Origin: Pseudonocardia petroleophila
Lineage (GTDB): Bacteria; Actinomycetota; Actinomycetes; Mycobacteriales; Pseudonocardiaceae
DNA: 64,000 bases
Assembly (NCBI RefSeq): GCF_014235185.1
Contig: NZ_CP060131.1
Span: 2,487,501-2,551,500, forward strand
Direction: 5' to 3'
The position numbers and the translations under genes were made by a program. The notes beneath the pieces are model-generated. The model was not told the DNA's origin. It ran no database searches and saw only the letters and a list, made by a program, of their open reading frames with translations. Below, piece by piece: positions 50,996-61,490 of the stretch (positions are counted from its first letter, which is position 1; the number at the start of each line of letters is the position of its first letter).

Positions 50996-52239
50996 CCGCC
51001 ACCCTCGCGAAGGCGGGCCGCAGCTTCGGCGCGCTGCCCGGCTGGGCGCGCTCGGCGATCGTCGTGGCGATCGGCGTCGGGCTGCTGGCGGTCACGGCCA
51101 CGCTCACCGGCCAGATCCAGCTGACCTCCAGCGGCACCACCCAGGCCGCGGTGCGGCTGCTGCTGCCGATCCTGTTCGCCGCGCTGGGCGGGCTGTGGGC
51201 CGAGCGCGCGGGCGTCATCAACATCGGGCTCGAGGGCATGATGATCCTCGGGACCTGGGGCGCGGCATGGGCCGGCTACCAGTGGGGCCCGTACGCCGCC
51301 GTCGTCGGCGGGCTGGTGTTCGGGGTGCTCGGCGGGCTGCTGCACGCCGTCGCGACCGTGACGTTCGGCGTCAACCACATCGTCTCCGGCGTCGCCATCA
51401 CGCTGCTCGGCCTCGGCGTCACCAAGTACCTCTCGACGCTGGTCTTCCTCCCGATCTCCGGCAACCCGCGGCAGAGCCCGCGGGTGGAGGGTTTCGAGAC
51501 GTTCTCGGTGCAGCCGCTGGCCGACGGGCTCGCCGCCGTCGAGCGCGAGCAGCGGGTCGTGCTCTCCGACGTCGCGGGGCTCCTCGGCGGGCTGCTGTCC
51601 GGGCTGACCCCGCTCGTCGTGCTCGGGTTCGTGCTGGTGCCCGCGAGCTACCTGCTGCTGTGGCGCACCAGCTTCGGGCTGCGGCTGCGCTCGTGCGGGG
51701 AGAACCCGGTGGCTGCGGAGTCGCTGGGCGTGCAGGTCTACTTCTACAAGTACGTCGCGCTGATCGTGTCCGGCGGGCTCGCGGGGCTCGGCGGCGCCGC
51801 GCTCACCCTCAACCCCGGGCAGCTCGGCTACCTGGAGGGGCAGACCGGCGGCCGCGGCTACATCGGACTCGCCGCGATGATCTTCGGCAACTGGCGGCCC
51901 GGCGGGCTGCTCGCCGGCTCGGCGCTGTTCGGCTACGTCGACGGCGTGCAGCTGCGCGCGGGCGGCGAGGCGGTGCACGCTCTGCTCTACGGGGCGTCGA
52001 TCCTGGCCGTCGGGCTGGCCGTCGTGTGGGTGCTGCGCCGGCGGTGGCAGACCGCGGCGATCGCGCTCGGTGCGGGGGCCGTGGTCTACGCGATCTACTT
52101 CTCGACCGAGACGGTGCCGCGCGAGTTCGCCTCCTACGCGCCGCAGATCGTCACGCTGCTGGTGCTGGCGGTGGCGTCGCAACGGCTGCGGCCGCCCGCC
52201 GCGATCGGCGTCGAGTACCGGAGGGGCGAGGGTGACTGA
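50992..52239 (+). CDS. Nucleoside ABC transporter permease 2
   Basis: A 415-residue permease. LGGLWAERAGVINIGLEGMMILGTWGA is the family motif. SFGLRLRSCGENPVAAESLGVQVYFYKYVALIVSGGLAGLGGA is the coupling loop. Eight or nine helices are visible, with an extra C-terminal pair. It is followed after 2 nt by cdd, tying import to catabolism. Confidence 0.93.
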   Translation: MTATLAKAGRSFGALPGWARSAIVVAIGVGLLAVTATLTGQIQLTSSGTTQAAVRLLLPILFAALGGLWAERAGVINIGLEGMMILGTWGAAWAGYQWGPYAAVVGGLVFGVLGGLLHAVATVTFGVNHIVSGVAITLLGLGVTKYLSTLVFLPISGNPRQSPRVEGFETFSVQPLADGLAAVEREQRVVLSDVAGLLGGLLSGLTPLVVLGFVLVPASYLLLWRTSFGLRLRSCGENPVAAESLGVQVYFYKYVALIVSGGLAGLGGAALTLNPGQLGYLEGQTGGRGYIGLAAMIFGNWRPGGLLAGSALFGYVDGVQLRAGGEAVHALLYGASILAVGLAVVWVLRRRWQTAAIALGAGAVVYAIYFSTETVPREFASYAPQIVTLLVLAVASQRLRPPAAIGVEYRRGEGD

Positions 52240-52241
52240 CC

Positions 52242-52634
52242 GTGGATGTGACTGACTGGGAGGCGCTCCGGTCCGCCGCGGTCTCCGCGGCGGGGTCGGC
52301 GTACGCGCCCTACTCGCACCTGCAGGTCGGCGCGGCGGCGGTCTGCGACGACGGCCGCGTCGTCACCGGGTGCAACGTCGAGAACGCCTCCTACGGGCTC
52401 GGGCTGTGCGCGGAGTGCACGATGGCCGGGCAGCTGCGGCTCACCGGCGGCGGCCGGTTCGTCGCGGTCGCGTGCCGGTCGGGCACGGGGGAGCTGCTCA
52501 TGCCGTGCGGCCGGTGCCGGCAGGTGCTCTACGAGTTCGGCGGGCCCGACTGCCTGCTCGACACCCCCCGCGGCGTCCGGCCGCTGAGCGAGGTCCTGCC
52601 CGACGCGTTCGGCCCGGAGCACCTCCCCACCTGA
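52242..52634 (+). CDS. cdd: Cytidine deaminase
   Basis: A 130-residue tetrameric-type cytidine deaminase converting (deoxy)cytidine to (deoxy)uridine. YAPYSHLQVGAAAVCDDGRVVTGCNVENASYGLGLCAE contains the NVEN substrate loop and the zinc-site C-A-E, and PCGRCRQVLYEF supplies the other two zinc Cys. The sequence reads CAECTM where most have CAERTA. GTG 52242 is 2 nt after the transporter gene. Confidence 0.96.
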   Translation: MDVTDWEALRSAAVSAAGSAYAPYSHLQVGAAAVCDDGRVVTGCNVENASYGLGLCAECTMAGQLRLTGGGRFVAVACRSGTGELLMPCGRCRQVLYEFGGPDCLLDTPRGVRPLSEVLPDAFGPEHLPT

Positions 52635-52672
52635 CCCTGCAGGGTGCGCGCGGGGTGCGACGGGGCGGGTCG

Positions 52673-52678
52673 TACGGT
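52673..52678 (+). promoter_or_regulatory. Probable -10 hexamer of deoA (leaderless)
   Basis: TACGGT lies 6 nt before the deoA ATG. No clear -35, so deoA may also be read through from cdd. Confidence 0.4.
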
Positions 52679-52684
52679 CGGCGC

Positions 52685-53962
52685 ATGAGCTTCTCGACCG
52701 TCGACGTGATCACCGCCAAGCGCGACGGGCGCCGGCTCACCGACGAGCAGATCGACTGGGTGCTGGCCGCCTACACCCGCGGCGACGTCGCCGACGAGCA
52801 GATGTCAGCGCTGGCGATGGCGATCCTGCTCAACGGCATGGACGCCGCCGAGATCGCCCGCTGGACCCAGGCCATGATCGACTCCGGCGAGACGCTGTCG
52901 TTCGGGGACATCGGCCGCCCGCTGGTGGACAAGCACTCCACCGGCGGCGTCGGCGACAAGATCACACTGCCGCTCGCGCCGCTCGTCGCGGCCTGCGGGG
53001 CGGCGGTCCCGCAGCTGTCCGGGCGCGGGCTCGGGCACACCGGCGGCACGCTGGACAAGCTGGAGTCGATCCCCGGCTGGCGGGCGTCGCTGACGCTCGA
53101 CGAGATCGCGGCCCAGCTCGCGGCGGTCGGCGCGGTCGTCTGCGCCACCACCCCGACGCTCGCCCCGGCCGACCGCAAGCTCTACGCCCTGCGCGACGTC
53201 ACCGGCACCGTCGAGTCCATCCCGCTCATCGCGAGCTCGATCATGAGCAAGAAGATCGCGGAGGGCACGGGCGGGCTGGTGCTCGACGTCAAGGTCGGGT
53301 CGGGGGCGTTCATGAAGACCCTCGACCGGGCCCGGGAGCTCGCGCGCACGATGGTCGACATCGGTGGGGCCCACGGCCTCGCCACCACGGCGCTGGTCAC
53401 CGACATGTCGGTGCCGCTCGGGCGGGCCGCCGGCAACGCGCTGGAGGTCGCCGAGTCCGTCGAGGTGCTGCGCGGGGGCGGGCCGGCCGACGTCGTCGCG
53501 CTGACGGTCGCGCTGGCCCGGGAGATGCTCGCGCTCGCCGGGATCACCGACGTCGACCCGGCGCAGGTGCTCGCGTCGGGCGCCGCGTACCCGGTGTGGG
53601 AGGCCATGATCGCGGCCCAGGGCGGCGACCCGTCCGCGGCGCTGCCGGTGGCCTCGCACGTGGAGACGGTCGCGGCCGACCGGTCCGGCACGTTCACCCC
53701 CGACGCCCTCGCCGTCGGCGTGGCGGCCTGGCGCCTCGGGGCCGGGCGGGCGCGCAAGGAGGACGCGGTGCAGGCCGGGGCCGGGGTGCTGCTGCTCGTC
53801 GACCCGGGGGCCGAGGTGGGGGCCGGGACGCCGCTGCTGGAGCTGCACACCGACACCCCCGCCGCCGTGGCCGGGGCCCGCGCCGCCCTCGACGGGGGGC
53901 TGCGGATCACCGACGGCCCCGCCGAGCGCCCGGAGCTGCTCCTGGACACGATCCGCCCCTGA
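52685..53962 (+). CDS. deoA: Thymidine phosphorylase
   Basis: A 425-residue enzyme cleaving thymidine or deoxyuridine to base and deoxyribose 1-phosphate. VDKHSTGGVGDKITLPLAPLVAACG is the phosphate- and nucleoside-binding signature. LSGRGLGHTGGTLDKLESIPG is the conserved second motif, and KKIAEGTGGLVLDVKVGSGAFM is the third. C-terminal PYNP domain present. Length is normal. It lies between cdd and add, as in M. tuberculosis Rv3313c-Rv3315c. Confidence 0.97.
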   Translation: MSFSTVDVITAKRDGRRLTDEQIDWVLAAYTRGDVADEQMSALAMAILLNGMDAAEIARWTQAMIDSGETLSFGDIGRPLVDKHSTGGVGDKITLPLAPLVAACGAAVPQLSGRGLGHTGGTLDKLESIPGWRASLTLDEIAAQLAAVGAVVCATTPTLAPADRKLYALRDVTGTVESIPLIASSIMSKKIAEGTGGLVLDVKVGSGAFMKTLDRARELARTMVDIGGAHGLATTALVTDMSVPLGRAAGNALEVAESVEVLRGGGPADVVALTVALAREMLALAGITDVDPAQVLASGAAYPVWEAMIAAQGGDPSAALPVASHVETVAADRSGTFTPDALAVGVAAWRLGAGRARKEDAVQAGAGVLLLVDPGAEVGAGTPLLELHTDTPAAVAGARAALDGGLRITDGPAERPELLLDTIRP

Positions 53963-53990
53963 CGCGCGGCCGCCGGGATCGCCACCCGCG

Positions 53991-54050
53991 GCGGACTCGC
54001 GGGGTGGCGTCGGCCGACTCGCCGGGTGGGAGCGGCACACTCGCGGGGAC
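53991..54050. repeat. Three 22-bp repeats after deoA
   Basis: ACTCGC at 53995, 54017 and 54039 marks three degenerate 22-bp units (GGMNG-ACTCGCSGGGTGG pattern). They lie between the deoA stop and the terminator. Confidence 0.7.
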
Positions 54051-54052
54051 GA

Positions 54053-54088
54053 CGGAGGGCCCCGACTCCGTCGAGTCGGGGCCCTCCG
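54053..54088. terminator. Terminator between deoA and the coiled-coil gene
   Basis: A perfect 16-bp stem (CGGAGGGCCCCGACTC and its complement) with a CGTC loop, between convergent genes; it can serve both. Confidence 0.87.
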
Positions 54089-54103
54089 TGGTGCGTGCCG
54101 CGG

Positions 54104-55183
54104 TCAGTCGTCGTCGGGGTCGTCGGTGACGGTGTCGCCCGCGCTCGCCCCGTTCGACGACTTCACCGTGACCTTGCGCGAGCGGCGCTGGGTCGGGCGG
54201 GGCGGCGGGGGCGGGGACTGCGGCTGCCCGCCCCGGCCCAGGATGAGCTCGGCGAAGGTGGCCATCGCCTCGTCGAGCTGGCCGCCGTTGCGCCGCTCGG
54301 ACTCCTCGTTGGCCCGCTCCACCAGCGCGCGCACCTCGGCGGCGTCGGGGCGCTCGACGAGCACGGCGTCGATGCGGCCGAGCTTCTCGTCGAGGCGGCC
54401 GTCGAGCGAGCCGAACTTGCCGTCGACGGCCTTGTCGAGCGACTCCAGCCGGTCGGTGACGGCCTGGTCGACCGCGTCGAGCCGGGCCGCGAGGGCCTCC
54501 AGGCGGGCGGCGAGCCCGTCGAGCGGCTCCGTCGGGTCGACGGCGGGGCGCCCGGCCAGGTCCTCCAGGCGGCGGTGCAGGCCGACGCTGGTGTCGCCGA
54601 GCAGGTTGCGCAGGCCCTCGCCGGTCTCGTCGAACGCACGGGAGGCGCCGTCGAGCTGCTCGCGGACCACGCGCTCGATGCCGTCGATCCGCTCCTTGAT
54701 CGGCGTGCCGACCGAGGACGGCATCGCGTCGAGGCGCATCTCGTGGCGGTCGAGCCGGTTGTCGAGGTCGTCGAGGCGCTTGTGCAGCCCGCCGAGGCGG
54801 TCGTCGAGCCCGTCCATCCGCCCGGAGATGCCCTCCATGCGCCCGGCCATGCCGTCGAGGCGGCCGTCGAGCTGGGCGAACGGCTTCGCCAGCTTGTCGG
54901 GCAGCGCCTCCAGTGCCCGCATCACCGAGGCGAGGGTGGCGTCCTGGGCGTCGAGCTTGGCGACGGTCTCGTCGAGGCGCTCGGCGAGGACGCTGACCTC
55001 GGTGCGGTCGGGCAGCTCGGTGAGGCGCTTGCGCACCGTGCCCAGCGCGTCGAGGGCGGCGAGGCGGGCGTGGATCTCGTCGAGCGAGTCGAAGATCTGC
55101 TGCTGCTCGCTGTCGCGGATCTCGGCGGCGCGCACGAGCATTCCGCGCATGCGGTCGAACGACTGGATGGAGTCATTGCTCAT
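54104..55183 (-). CDS. Long coiled-coil protein of unknown function
   Basis: A 359-residue hydrophilic protein. Residues 10-290 are almost continuous heptad-like helix, rich in Leu, Asp and Arg, with a repeated LxxRLDxLDxRL pattern (GGLHKRLDDLDNRLDRHEMRLDAM, LDGLAARLEALAARLDAV). The C-terminus is Pro-rich, then basic (RRSRKVTVK) and then acidic. No membrane helix or enzyme motif. It could be a scaffolding or chromosome- or division-linked protein; that is a guess. Confidence 0.75.
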   Translation of the reverse strand: MSNDSIQSFDRMRGMLVRAAEIRDSEQQQIFDSLDEIHARLAALDALGTVRKRLTELPDRTEVSVLAERLDETVAKLDAQDATLASVMRALEALPDKLAKPFAQLDGRLDGMAGRMEGISGRMDGLDDRLGGLHKRLDDLDNRLDRHEMRLDAMPSSVGTPIKERIDGIERVVREQLDGASRAFDETGEGLRNLLGDTSVGLHRRLEDLAGRPAVDPTEPLDGLAARLEALAARLDAVDQAVTDRLESLDKAVDGKFGSLDGRLDEKLGRIDAVLVERPDAAEVRALVERANEESERRNGGQLDEAMATFAELILGRGGQPQSPPPPPRPTQRRSRKVTVKSSNGASAGDTVTDDPDDD

Positions 55184-55330
55184 GGCGGCGGGGAGCTTCC
55201 TCTGAGCGGACGGGGAGCACTCAGCGTAGCGATGGCCGGTGATCACCCGTCCGCGGCTCCCCGTTCGGCGGTGGCGTCGCCCGTACGGACGAGTCCGACC
55301 GGCCGGGGAGGGCGCCGTGACGTGGTGTTC

Positions 55331-55336
55331 TAGGTT
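55331..55336 (+). promoter_or_regulatory. Probable -10 hexamer of add (leaderless)
   Basis: TAGGTT lies 6 nt before GTG 55343. No clear -35. Confidence 0.4.
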
Positions 55337-55342
55337 CAGCAC

Positions 55343-56431
55343 GTGCCCGTACCCCTGAACCTCGAGACCGTCCGCGACGCGCCCAAGGTCCTGCTCCACG
55401 ACCACCTCGACGGCGGCCTGCGCCCGGTCACGGTGGTCGAGCTCGCCGACGCCGTCGGTTACGGCCCGCTACCGACCGTCGACGTTCCGGCGCTGGGCCG
55501 CTGGTTCCTCGACGCCGCGCACTCCGGGTCGCTGGTGCGCTACCTGGAGACGTTCGGGCACACCGTCGGCGTGATGCAGACCGCCGACGCGCTCGTCCGG
55601 GTCGCCGCCGAGTGCGCCGAGGACCTCGCCGACGACGGCGTCGTCTACGCGGAGGTGCGGTTCGCCCCCGAGCTGCACGTGGACGGGGGGCTGGAGCTGC
55701 CCGCCGTCGTCGAGGCGGTGCTGGAGGGCTTCCGCGTCGGCTGCGCGCGGGCGGCGCAGCGGGGTCGCCGGATCCGCGTCGGCTGCCTGCTCACCGCGAT
55801 GCGCCACGCCGCCCGCAGCCGCGAGATCGCCGAGCTCGCGATCCGCTACCGCGACGTCGGCGTGGTGGGCTTCGACATCGCCGGGGCCGAGGCCGGGTTC
55901 CCGCCCACGCGCCACCTCGACGCGTTCGAGTACGTCCGCCAGCAGAACGGGCACTTCACGATCCACGCGGGCGAGGCGTTCGGGCTGCCGTCGATCTGGG
56001 AGGCGCTGCAGTGGTGCGGCGCCGACCGCCTCGGGCACGGCGTCCGGATCGTCGACGACATCACCGTCGACGACAACGGCGACGCCTCGCTCGGCCGGCT
56101 CGCCGCGTACGTCCGGGACATGCGGATCCCGCTGGAGATGTGCCCGACGTCGAACCTGCACACCGGCGCGGCGAAGTCGCTCGCGGAGCACCCGATCGGC
56201 CTGCTGGCGAAGCTGCGGTTCCGGGTCACGGTCAACACCGACAACCGGCTGATGTCCGACATCTCGATGAGCCGGGAGATGGCCGGGCTCGCCGAGACGT
56301 TCGGCTACGACTGGGCCGACCTGCAGTGGTTCACCGTCAACGCGATGAAGTCGGCGTTCATCGGGTTCGACGAGCGGCTGGCCCTGATCAACGACGTGAT
56401 CAAACCCGGCTACGCGGCGCTGCAGGCCTAG
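55343..56431 (+). CDS. add: Adenosine deaminase
   Basis: A 362-residue TIM-barrel zinc enzyme converting (deoxy)adenosine to (deoxy)inosine. [12 protein letters not shown] gives the HxH zinc ligands. [18 protein letters not shown] holds the third His and the catalytic Glu. DRLGHGVRI and the late [11 protein letters not shown] (Asp) complete the site. GTG 55343 lies just before the conserved N-terminus. It converges on the next gene with a 4-nt overlap (CTAG). Upstream of it, on the other strand, is the coiled-coil gene. Confidence 0.96.
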   Translation: MPVPLNLETVRDAPKVLLHDHLDGGLRPVTVVELADAVGYGPLPTVDVPALGRWFLDAAHSGSLVRYLETFGHTVGVMQTADALVRVAAECAEDLADDGVVYAEVRFAPELHVDGGLELPAVVEAVLEGFRVGCARAAQRGRRIRVGCLLTAMRHAARSREIAELAIRYRDVGVVGFDIAGAEAGFPPTRHLDAFEYVRQQNGHFTIHAGEAFGLPSIWEALQWCGADRLGHGVRIVDDITVDDNGDASLGRLAAYVRDMRIPLEMCPTSNLHTGAAKSLAEHPIGLLAKLRFRVTVNTDNRLMSDISMSREMAGLAETFGYDWADLQWFTVNAMKSAFIGFDERLALINDVIKPGYAALQA

Positions 56432-57657
56432 TTCTGGTGCAGGCGCCCGGACAGGTCCTCGACGAGCTCGCGGAACCGCGCCGACTCCCGGTCGAACGGC
56501 GGGCTCGGGGCCAGGCGGGTCGGGTTCGGGCGCACCACGAACGACACGAGCCAGCCCAGCGGCTGGTTCTCCGCCAGCGCCTCGGCGGGCTCGTCGTCGC
56601 CCGCCCACTCGGCGACGTCGCGCAGCAGCTCGGTGGCCTGCTCCAGCTGCGTCGCGTCGACCGCGACGACACCCTCGGCGATGTCGTCGGCCAGCCCGGT
56701 GAGGACGTAGGTGTCGAGCTCGTGGACCTCGACCTCCAGCTCGCCCACCGCCGCCTTCGCGACGACGTCGGGCCAGGTGGACGCGACCGTCAGGTCGTGC
56801 CCCTCGGCCCCGTCCTCGCCGATCCAGCGGGCCAGCGCGCGCTCGCTGCCGAACACCTCGACGGTGCCGCCGCTGCCCAGGAACACCGGCTTGTCGTCGA
56901 GGAAGCAGCGCAGCGAGACGAACTCGCCGTCGCGGGTGGTGATCCGGATCGGGTGGATGCCGACCTCGTCCCAGAAGCCCGCCGCGGCGTCCTCGTCGTC
57001 GGCGGTGTCGTCGTCGGTGTCGACCGAGTCGTCGGCGGGGAGGACGGCGTCGACGTCCTCGACCGGCACGACCTCCTTCTCCGCGACCGCGAGCGCCGCG
57101 GCGTCGACCTCGGGGGTGTCGACGAGGTCGTCGAGCGCGTCGATCACGTCGTCCCAGCGCGCGGCGATCACGCCGACCATCTCGGTCCACAGCCGGGCGC
57201 CCTCGCGCCCGACGAACGGCTGGGTGCCCTGGCGGAGCAGGTCGAAGCCCGGCGCGGAGTCGAGCACCTCGGTGACGACGTCGAGCCCGCAGACGTCGGA
57301 GATCGAGCGCAGCATCTCGACGATCTCGCTCAGCTCGCCGATCGTCCACTGGTCGGCGTCCTCGGCGGCGATCTCGGGCACGCCGATGACGTCGTAGACC
57401 TGGGTGTCCTCCGGCGTCAGCTCGGCGACCGTGAGGTCGGGGACCACCGACCACGCCGGGTGGTCGATCAGGTCGTGCTCGCGGACCGTGCGGACGAACG
57501 CCGCGAGCTGCGCGACCTCGGGGAAGGCGAACAGCGCGTCGTCGTCGCCGAGGAAGGCCTCCCACTCCTCGCCGTCCTCGCGCCACCTCGGCGCCCACAG
57601 GGTGACGAGGTCGCCCTCGGTGAGGGAGAGCTGGATCGGGACGATGTCGCTGGCCAC
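56428..57657 (-). CDS. Conserved actinobacterial protein (Rv3311-like)
   Basis: A 409-residue soluble acidic protein. The N-terminal half has a compact domain ([41 protein letters not shown]). The centre has a very acidic stretch ([14 protein letters not shown]). The C-terminal half has a second compact domain ([33 protein letters not shown]). By position beside add and by length it matches M. tuberculosis Rv3311, whose role is unknown. TAGGCT lies 6 nt before the GTG, suggesting a leaderless transcript. Confidence 0.8.
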   Translation of the reverse strand: MASDIVPIQLSLTEGDLVTLWAPRWREDGEEWEAFLGDDDALFAFPEVAQLAAFVRTVREHDLIDHPAWSVVPDLTVAELTPEDTQVYDVIGVPEIAAEDADQWTIGELSEIVEMLRSISDVCGLDVVTEVLDSAPGFDLLRQGTQPFVGREGARLWTEMVGVIAARWDDVIDALDDLVDTPEVDAAALAVAEKEVVPVEDVDAVLPADDSVDTDDDTADDEDAAAGFWDEVGIHPIRITTRDGEFVSLRCFLDDKPVFLGSGGTVEVFGSERALARWIGEDGAEGHDLTVASTWPDVVAKAAVGELEVEVHELDTYVLTGLADDIAEGVVAVDATQLEQATELLRDVAEWAGDDEPAEALAENQPLGWLVSFVVRPNPTRLAPSPPFDRESARFRELVEDLSGRLHQN

Positions 57658-57663
57658 GGCGAG

Positions 57664-57669
57664 AGCCTA
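57664..57669 (-). promoter_or_regulatory. Probable -10 hexamer of the Rv3311-like gene
   Basis: TAGGCT on the minus strand is 6 nt before GTG 57657. Confidence 0.45.
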
Positions 57670-57682
57670 GGACCCGCCCCGG

Positions 57683-58567
57683 TCAGCGACCGACCGGGTG
57701 CCAGACGGTCTTGATCTCGGCGAACGCGCGCAGCCGGCCGATGCCCGGTGCGCGAGCCGGATCCGGTTCGGCGGCCGGGCGGGGCAGCACCCGCTTCACG
57801 GTGCCCGCCGCGGCCCGCTCGCAGTCGGCCGCGACCTCCTCCGGCGCGCCGACGAGGTCGAGCGCCTGCACGTCGCCGTGCGCGGCGAGCCAGGGGGCCA
57901 GCTCCGCGGTGGAACCGGTGAGGACGTTGACGACGCCGCCCGGGACGTCGGAGGTGGCGAGCACCTCGCCGAGGCCGACCGCGGGCAGCGGCCGCTCCTG
58001 CGACGCCACCACCACGACGGTGCAGCCGGTGGCCAGCACCGGGGCGACGACGTCGACGAGGCCCAGCAGCGACGACGACTGCGGCGCCAGCACGCCGACC
58101 ACGCCCGTCGGCTCGGGGGTGGACCAGTTGACCAGCGGCCCCGCGACCGGGTTGACCGAGCCCAGCACGGAGGCGATCTTGTCGGTCCAGCCCGCGTACC
58201 AGACCCAGCGGTCGATCGCGGCGTCGACGAGGCCCGACGCCTTCCGGCGCGTCCCGCCCTCGGCGGCCAGCACGTCGTCGACGAACTGGTCGTGGCGGGC
58301 CTGCAGCATCTCGGCGACGCGGTAGAGGACCTGGCCGCGGTTGTAGGCCGTCGCCCCGGACCAGCCGCCGAACGCGCCGCGGGCGGCGGAGACGGCGTCG
58401 CGGAGGTCCTTGCGGCTCGCCTGCGCGGCGTGGGCCAGCAGCCGGCCCTTCGTGTCGGAGACCGGGTAGACGCGGCCGGACTCCGACCGGGGGAAGGCAC
58501 CGCCCACGTACAGCTTGAACGTCTTGGCCACGGGGAGGCGGCCGTCGACGGCGGGGGAGAGGCTCAC
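57683..58567 (-). CDS. Truncated aldehyde dehydrogenase-like protein
   Basis: A 294-residue protein with only the N-terminal part of the ALDH fold (FKLYVGGAFPRSESGRVYPV, AARGAFGGWSGATAYNRGQVLYRVAEML, and PTGVVGVLAPQSSSLLGLVDVVAPVLATGCTVVV). The catalytic Cys and the ELGGK Glu of active enzymes are absent. It ends with KTVWHPVGR, so it is a natural short form rather than a broken copy. TAGGCT 6 nt before the GTG suggests its own promoter. It may bind NAD, pair with the full-length ALDH next to it, or have lost catalysis. Confidence 0.82.
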   Translation of the reverse strand: MSLSPAVDGRLPVAKTFKLYVGGAFPRSESGRVYPVSDTKGRLLAHAAQASRKDLRDAVSAARGAFGGWSGATAYNRGQVLYRVAEMLQARHDQFVDDVLAAEGGTRRKASGLVDAAIDRWVWYAGWTDKIASVLGSVNPVAGPLVNWSTPEPTGVVGVLAPQSSSLLGLVDVVAPVLATGCTVVVVASQERPLPAVGLGEVLATSDVPGGVVNVLTGSTAELAPWLAAHGDVQALDLVGAPEEVAADCERAAAGTVKRVLPRPAAEPDPARAPGIGRLRAFAEIKTVWHPVGR

Positions 58568-58573
58568 GGGGTC

Positions 58574-58579
58574 AGCCTA
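58574..58579 (-). promoter_or_regulatory. Probable -10 hexamer of the truncated ALDH gene
   Basis: TAGGCT on the minus strand lies 6 nt before GTG 58567. Confidence 0.45.
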
Positions 58580-58598
58580 CGGCCGGGCGCCGACGGGG

Positions 58599-60031
<1,433 letters not shown>

Positions 60032-60032
<1 letters not shown>

Positions 60033-60997
60033 CAGGCGGTGCCGATCCGGTCGGTGTTCTCGTAGTGTCCGAGCGCCTGGGTGCGGCGCTGCCGGAGCAG
60101 GTCGCCCAGCAGGGACGACGCCCCGAACCGGAACAGGTCGGGCGTCAGCCACTGCGGTCCGGCGACCTCGTTGACGGCGACGAGGTGCCGGATCGCGTCC
60201 TTGCTGGTGCGGATCCCGCCCGCGGCCTTGACCCCGCGCAGCTCGCCGGTGGCCCGGTGCCAGTCGCGGACGGCCTGCAGCATCACCTGCACGACCGGCA
60301 GGGTGGCGGCGGGGGAGATCTTGCCGGTGGAGGTCTTGATGACGTCGGCCCCGGCGAGCAGTGCGAGCCAGGAGGCGCGGCGCACGTCGTCGTAGCCGGC
60401 GAGCTCGCCGGTCTCCAGGATGACCTTGAGGTGGGCCGGCCCGCAGGCCGCCTTGACGGCGACGATCTCGTCGAACACCTGGCCGTAGCGGCCGGACAGC
60501 CACGCGCCGCGGTCGATCACCATGTCGATCTCCGACGCCCCCGCGTCGACGGCGAGGGCGGTGTCGGCCAGCTTCACCGCGCGCGACGAGCGCCCGGCGG
60601 GGAACGCGGTGGCGACGGCGGCGACGGCCACCCCGGACCCCCGCAGCGCCTCGACGGCCGTGCCCGCGAGGTCGGGGTAGACGCAGACGGCGGCGACCGG
60701 GGGCACCTCGGGGTGGTCGGGGTCCGGGCGGCGCGCCTGGGCGCACAGCGAGCGGACCTTGCCCGGGGTGTCCGAGCCCTCCAGCGTCGTCAGGTCGATC
60801 ATCGAGATCGCCGCGTCGAGCGCCCGGAGCTTGGACTCCTTCTTGATGCTGCGGGTGGCCAGCGCCGCCGAGCGGCGTTCGAGGCCCACCTGGTCGACGC
60901 CCGGCAGGCCGCGCAGGAACCGGCGCAGGGACCCGTCGTCGCGCACGGCGTCGGCCAGGTCCAGCGAGGCCCGCGGGGCCGGAACGGTCGTCGTCAC
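60032..60997 (-). CDS. deoC: Deoxyribose-phosphate aldolase
   Basis: A 321-residue class I aldolase splitting 2-deoxyribose 5-phosphate into acetaldehyde and glyceraldehyde 3-phosphate. AISMIDLTTLEG is the first-strand motif. LKVILETGEL and ADVIKTSTGKISPAATL contain the Schiff-base Lys, and GVKAAGGIRTSKDA gives the second conserved Lys. It is longer than the E. coli enzyme, like other actinobacterial forms. TAGACT lies 6 nt before GTG 60997. Confidence 0.96.
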
Positions 60998-61003
60998 GCG
61001 GCG

Positions 61004-61009
61004 AGTCTA
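61004..61009 (-). promoter_or_regulatory. Probable -10 hexamer of deoC (leaderless)
   Basis: TAGACT on the minus strand is 6 nt before the deoC GTG. Confidence 0.45.
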
Positions 61010-61036
61010 GGCGGGATCGACGCGGCCGACCCCGGA

Positions 61037-61078
61037 CGCACCACGCCCGCCGCACGGGACGGGCGGCGGGCGTGTGCG
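61037..61078 (-). terminator. Terminator of the small 61118-61354 gene
   Basis: A 16-bp stem (CGCACACGCCCGCCGC type) with one bulged base and a 9-nt loop lies 39 nt downstream of the minus-strand gene's stop. Confidence 0.75.
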
Positions 61079-61117
61079 GTGATGCGGGCGGAGCGGTGTG
61101 TCAGGTCGAGCTGGGCC

Positions 61118-61354
61118 TCACGTGGAGCTGTGCAGGCGGACGACGCCGACCGTGACGTCCTCCAGGCCGCCGCGGTCGAAGTCGCGGCGGAGCTGGTCGG
61201 CCTTGATCGTGGCCGTCAATCCGTCGAACGGCCCGTGGGCGTCGACCTCCCCGGTCTGGGGGTCGACGGCGAGCACCACGTATCCGTCGCACTGCGTGAG
61301 CTTCTCGGCCGCTGCGACGAGCGTCGCCTCGTCGGAAGTCGTGTTCTCCGGCAC
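61118..61354 (-). CDS. Small conserved protein (78 aa)
   Basis: MPENTTSDEATLVAAAEKL is helical and acidic. GYVVLAVDPQTGEVDAHGPFDGLTATIKADQL reads as a small alpha/beta fold. No domain recognised. It has an unusually perfect ribosome site, AGGAGGTGATCC, 1 nt before the GTG (AGGAGG core 7 nt before), which suggests very high translation. Confidence 0.75.
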   Translation of the reverse strand: MPENTTSDEATLVAAAEKLTQCDGYVVLAVDPQTGEVDAHGPFDGLTATIKADQLRRDFDRGGLEDVTVGVVRLHSST

Positions 61355-61355
61355 C

Positions 61356-61367
61356 GGATCACCTCCT
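61356..61367 (-). promoter_or_regulatory. Perfect 12-nt Shine-Dalgarno site
   Basis: AGGAGGTGATCC on the minus strand is the full complement of the 16S rRNA 3' end and stands directly before GTG 61354. Most neighbours are leaderless or have weak sites. Confidence 0.8.
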
Positions 61368-61490
61368 AGTCATCTAGTACAGCGTCGGAAGGGCCTCCGG
61401 CGTGACAGTCTTTGCGACGTACCACCCGTTCGGGTCAGGGTGAATGTCGAAGTCGATCACCGATCGTGCCGGATCCACGACAGGGGGCGC

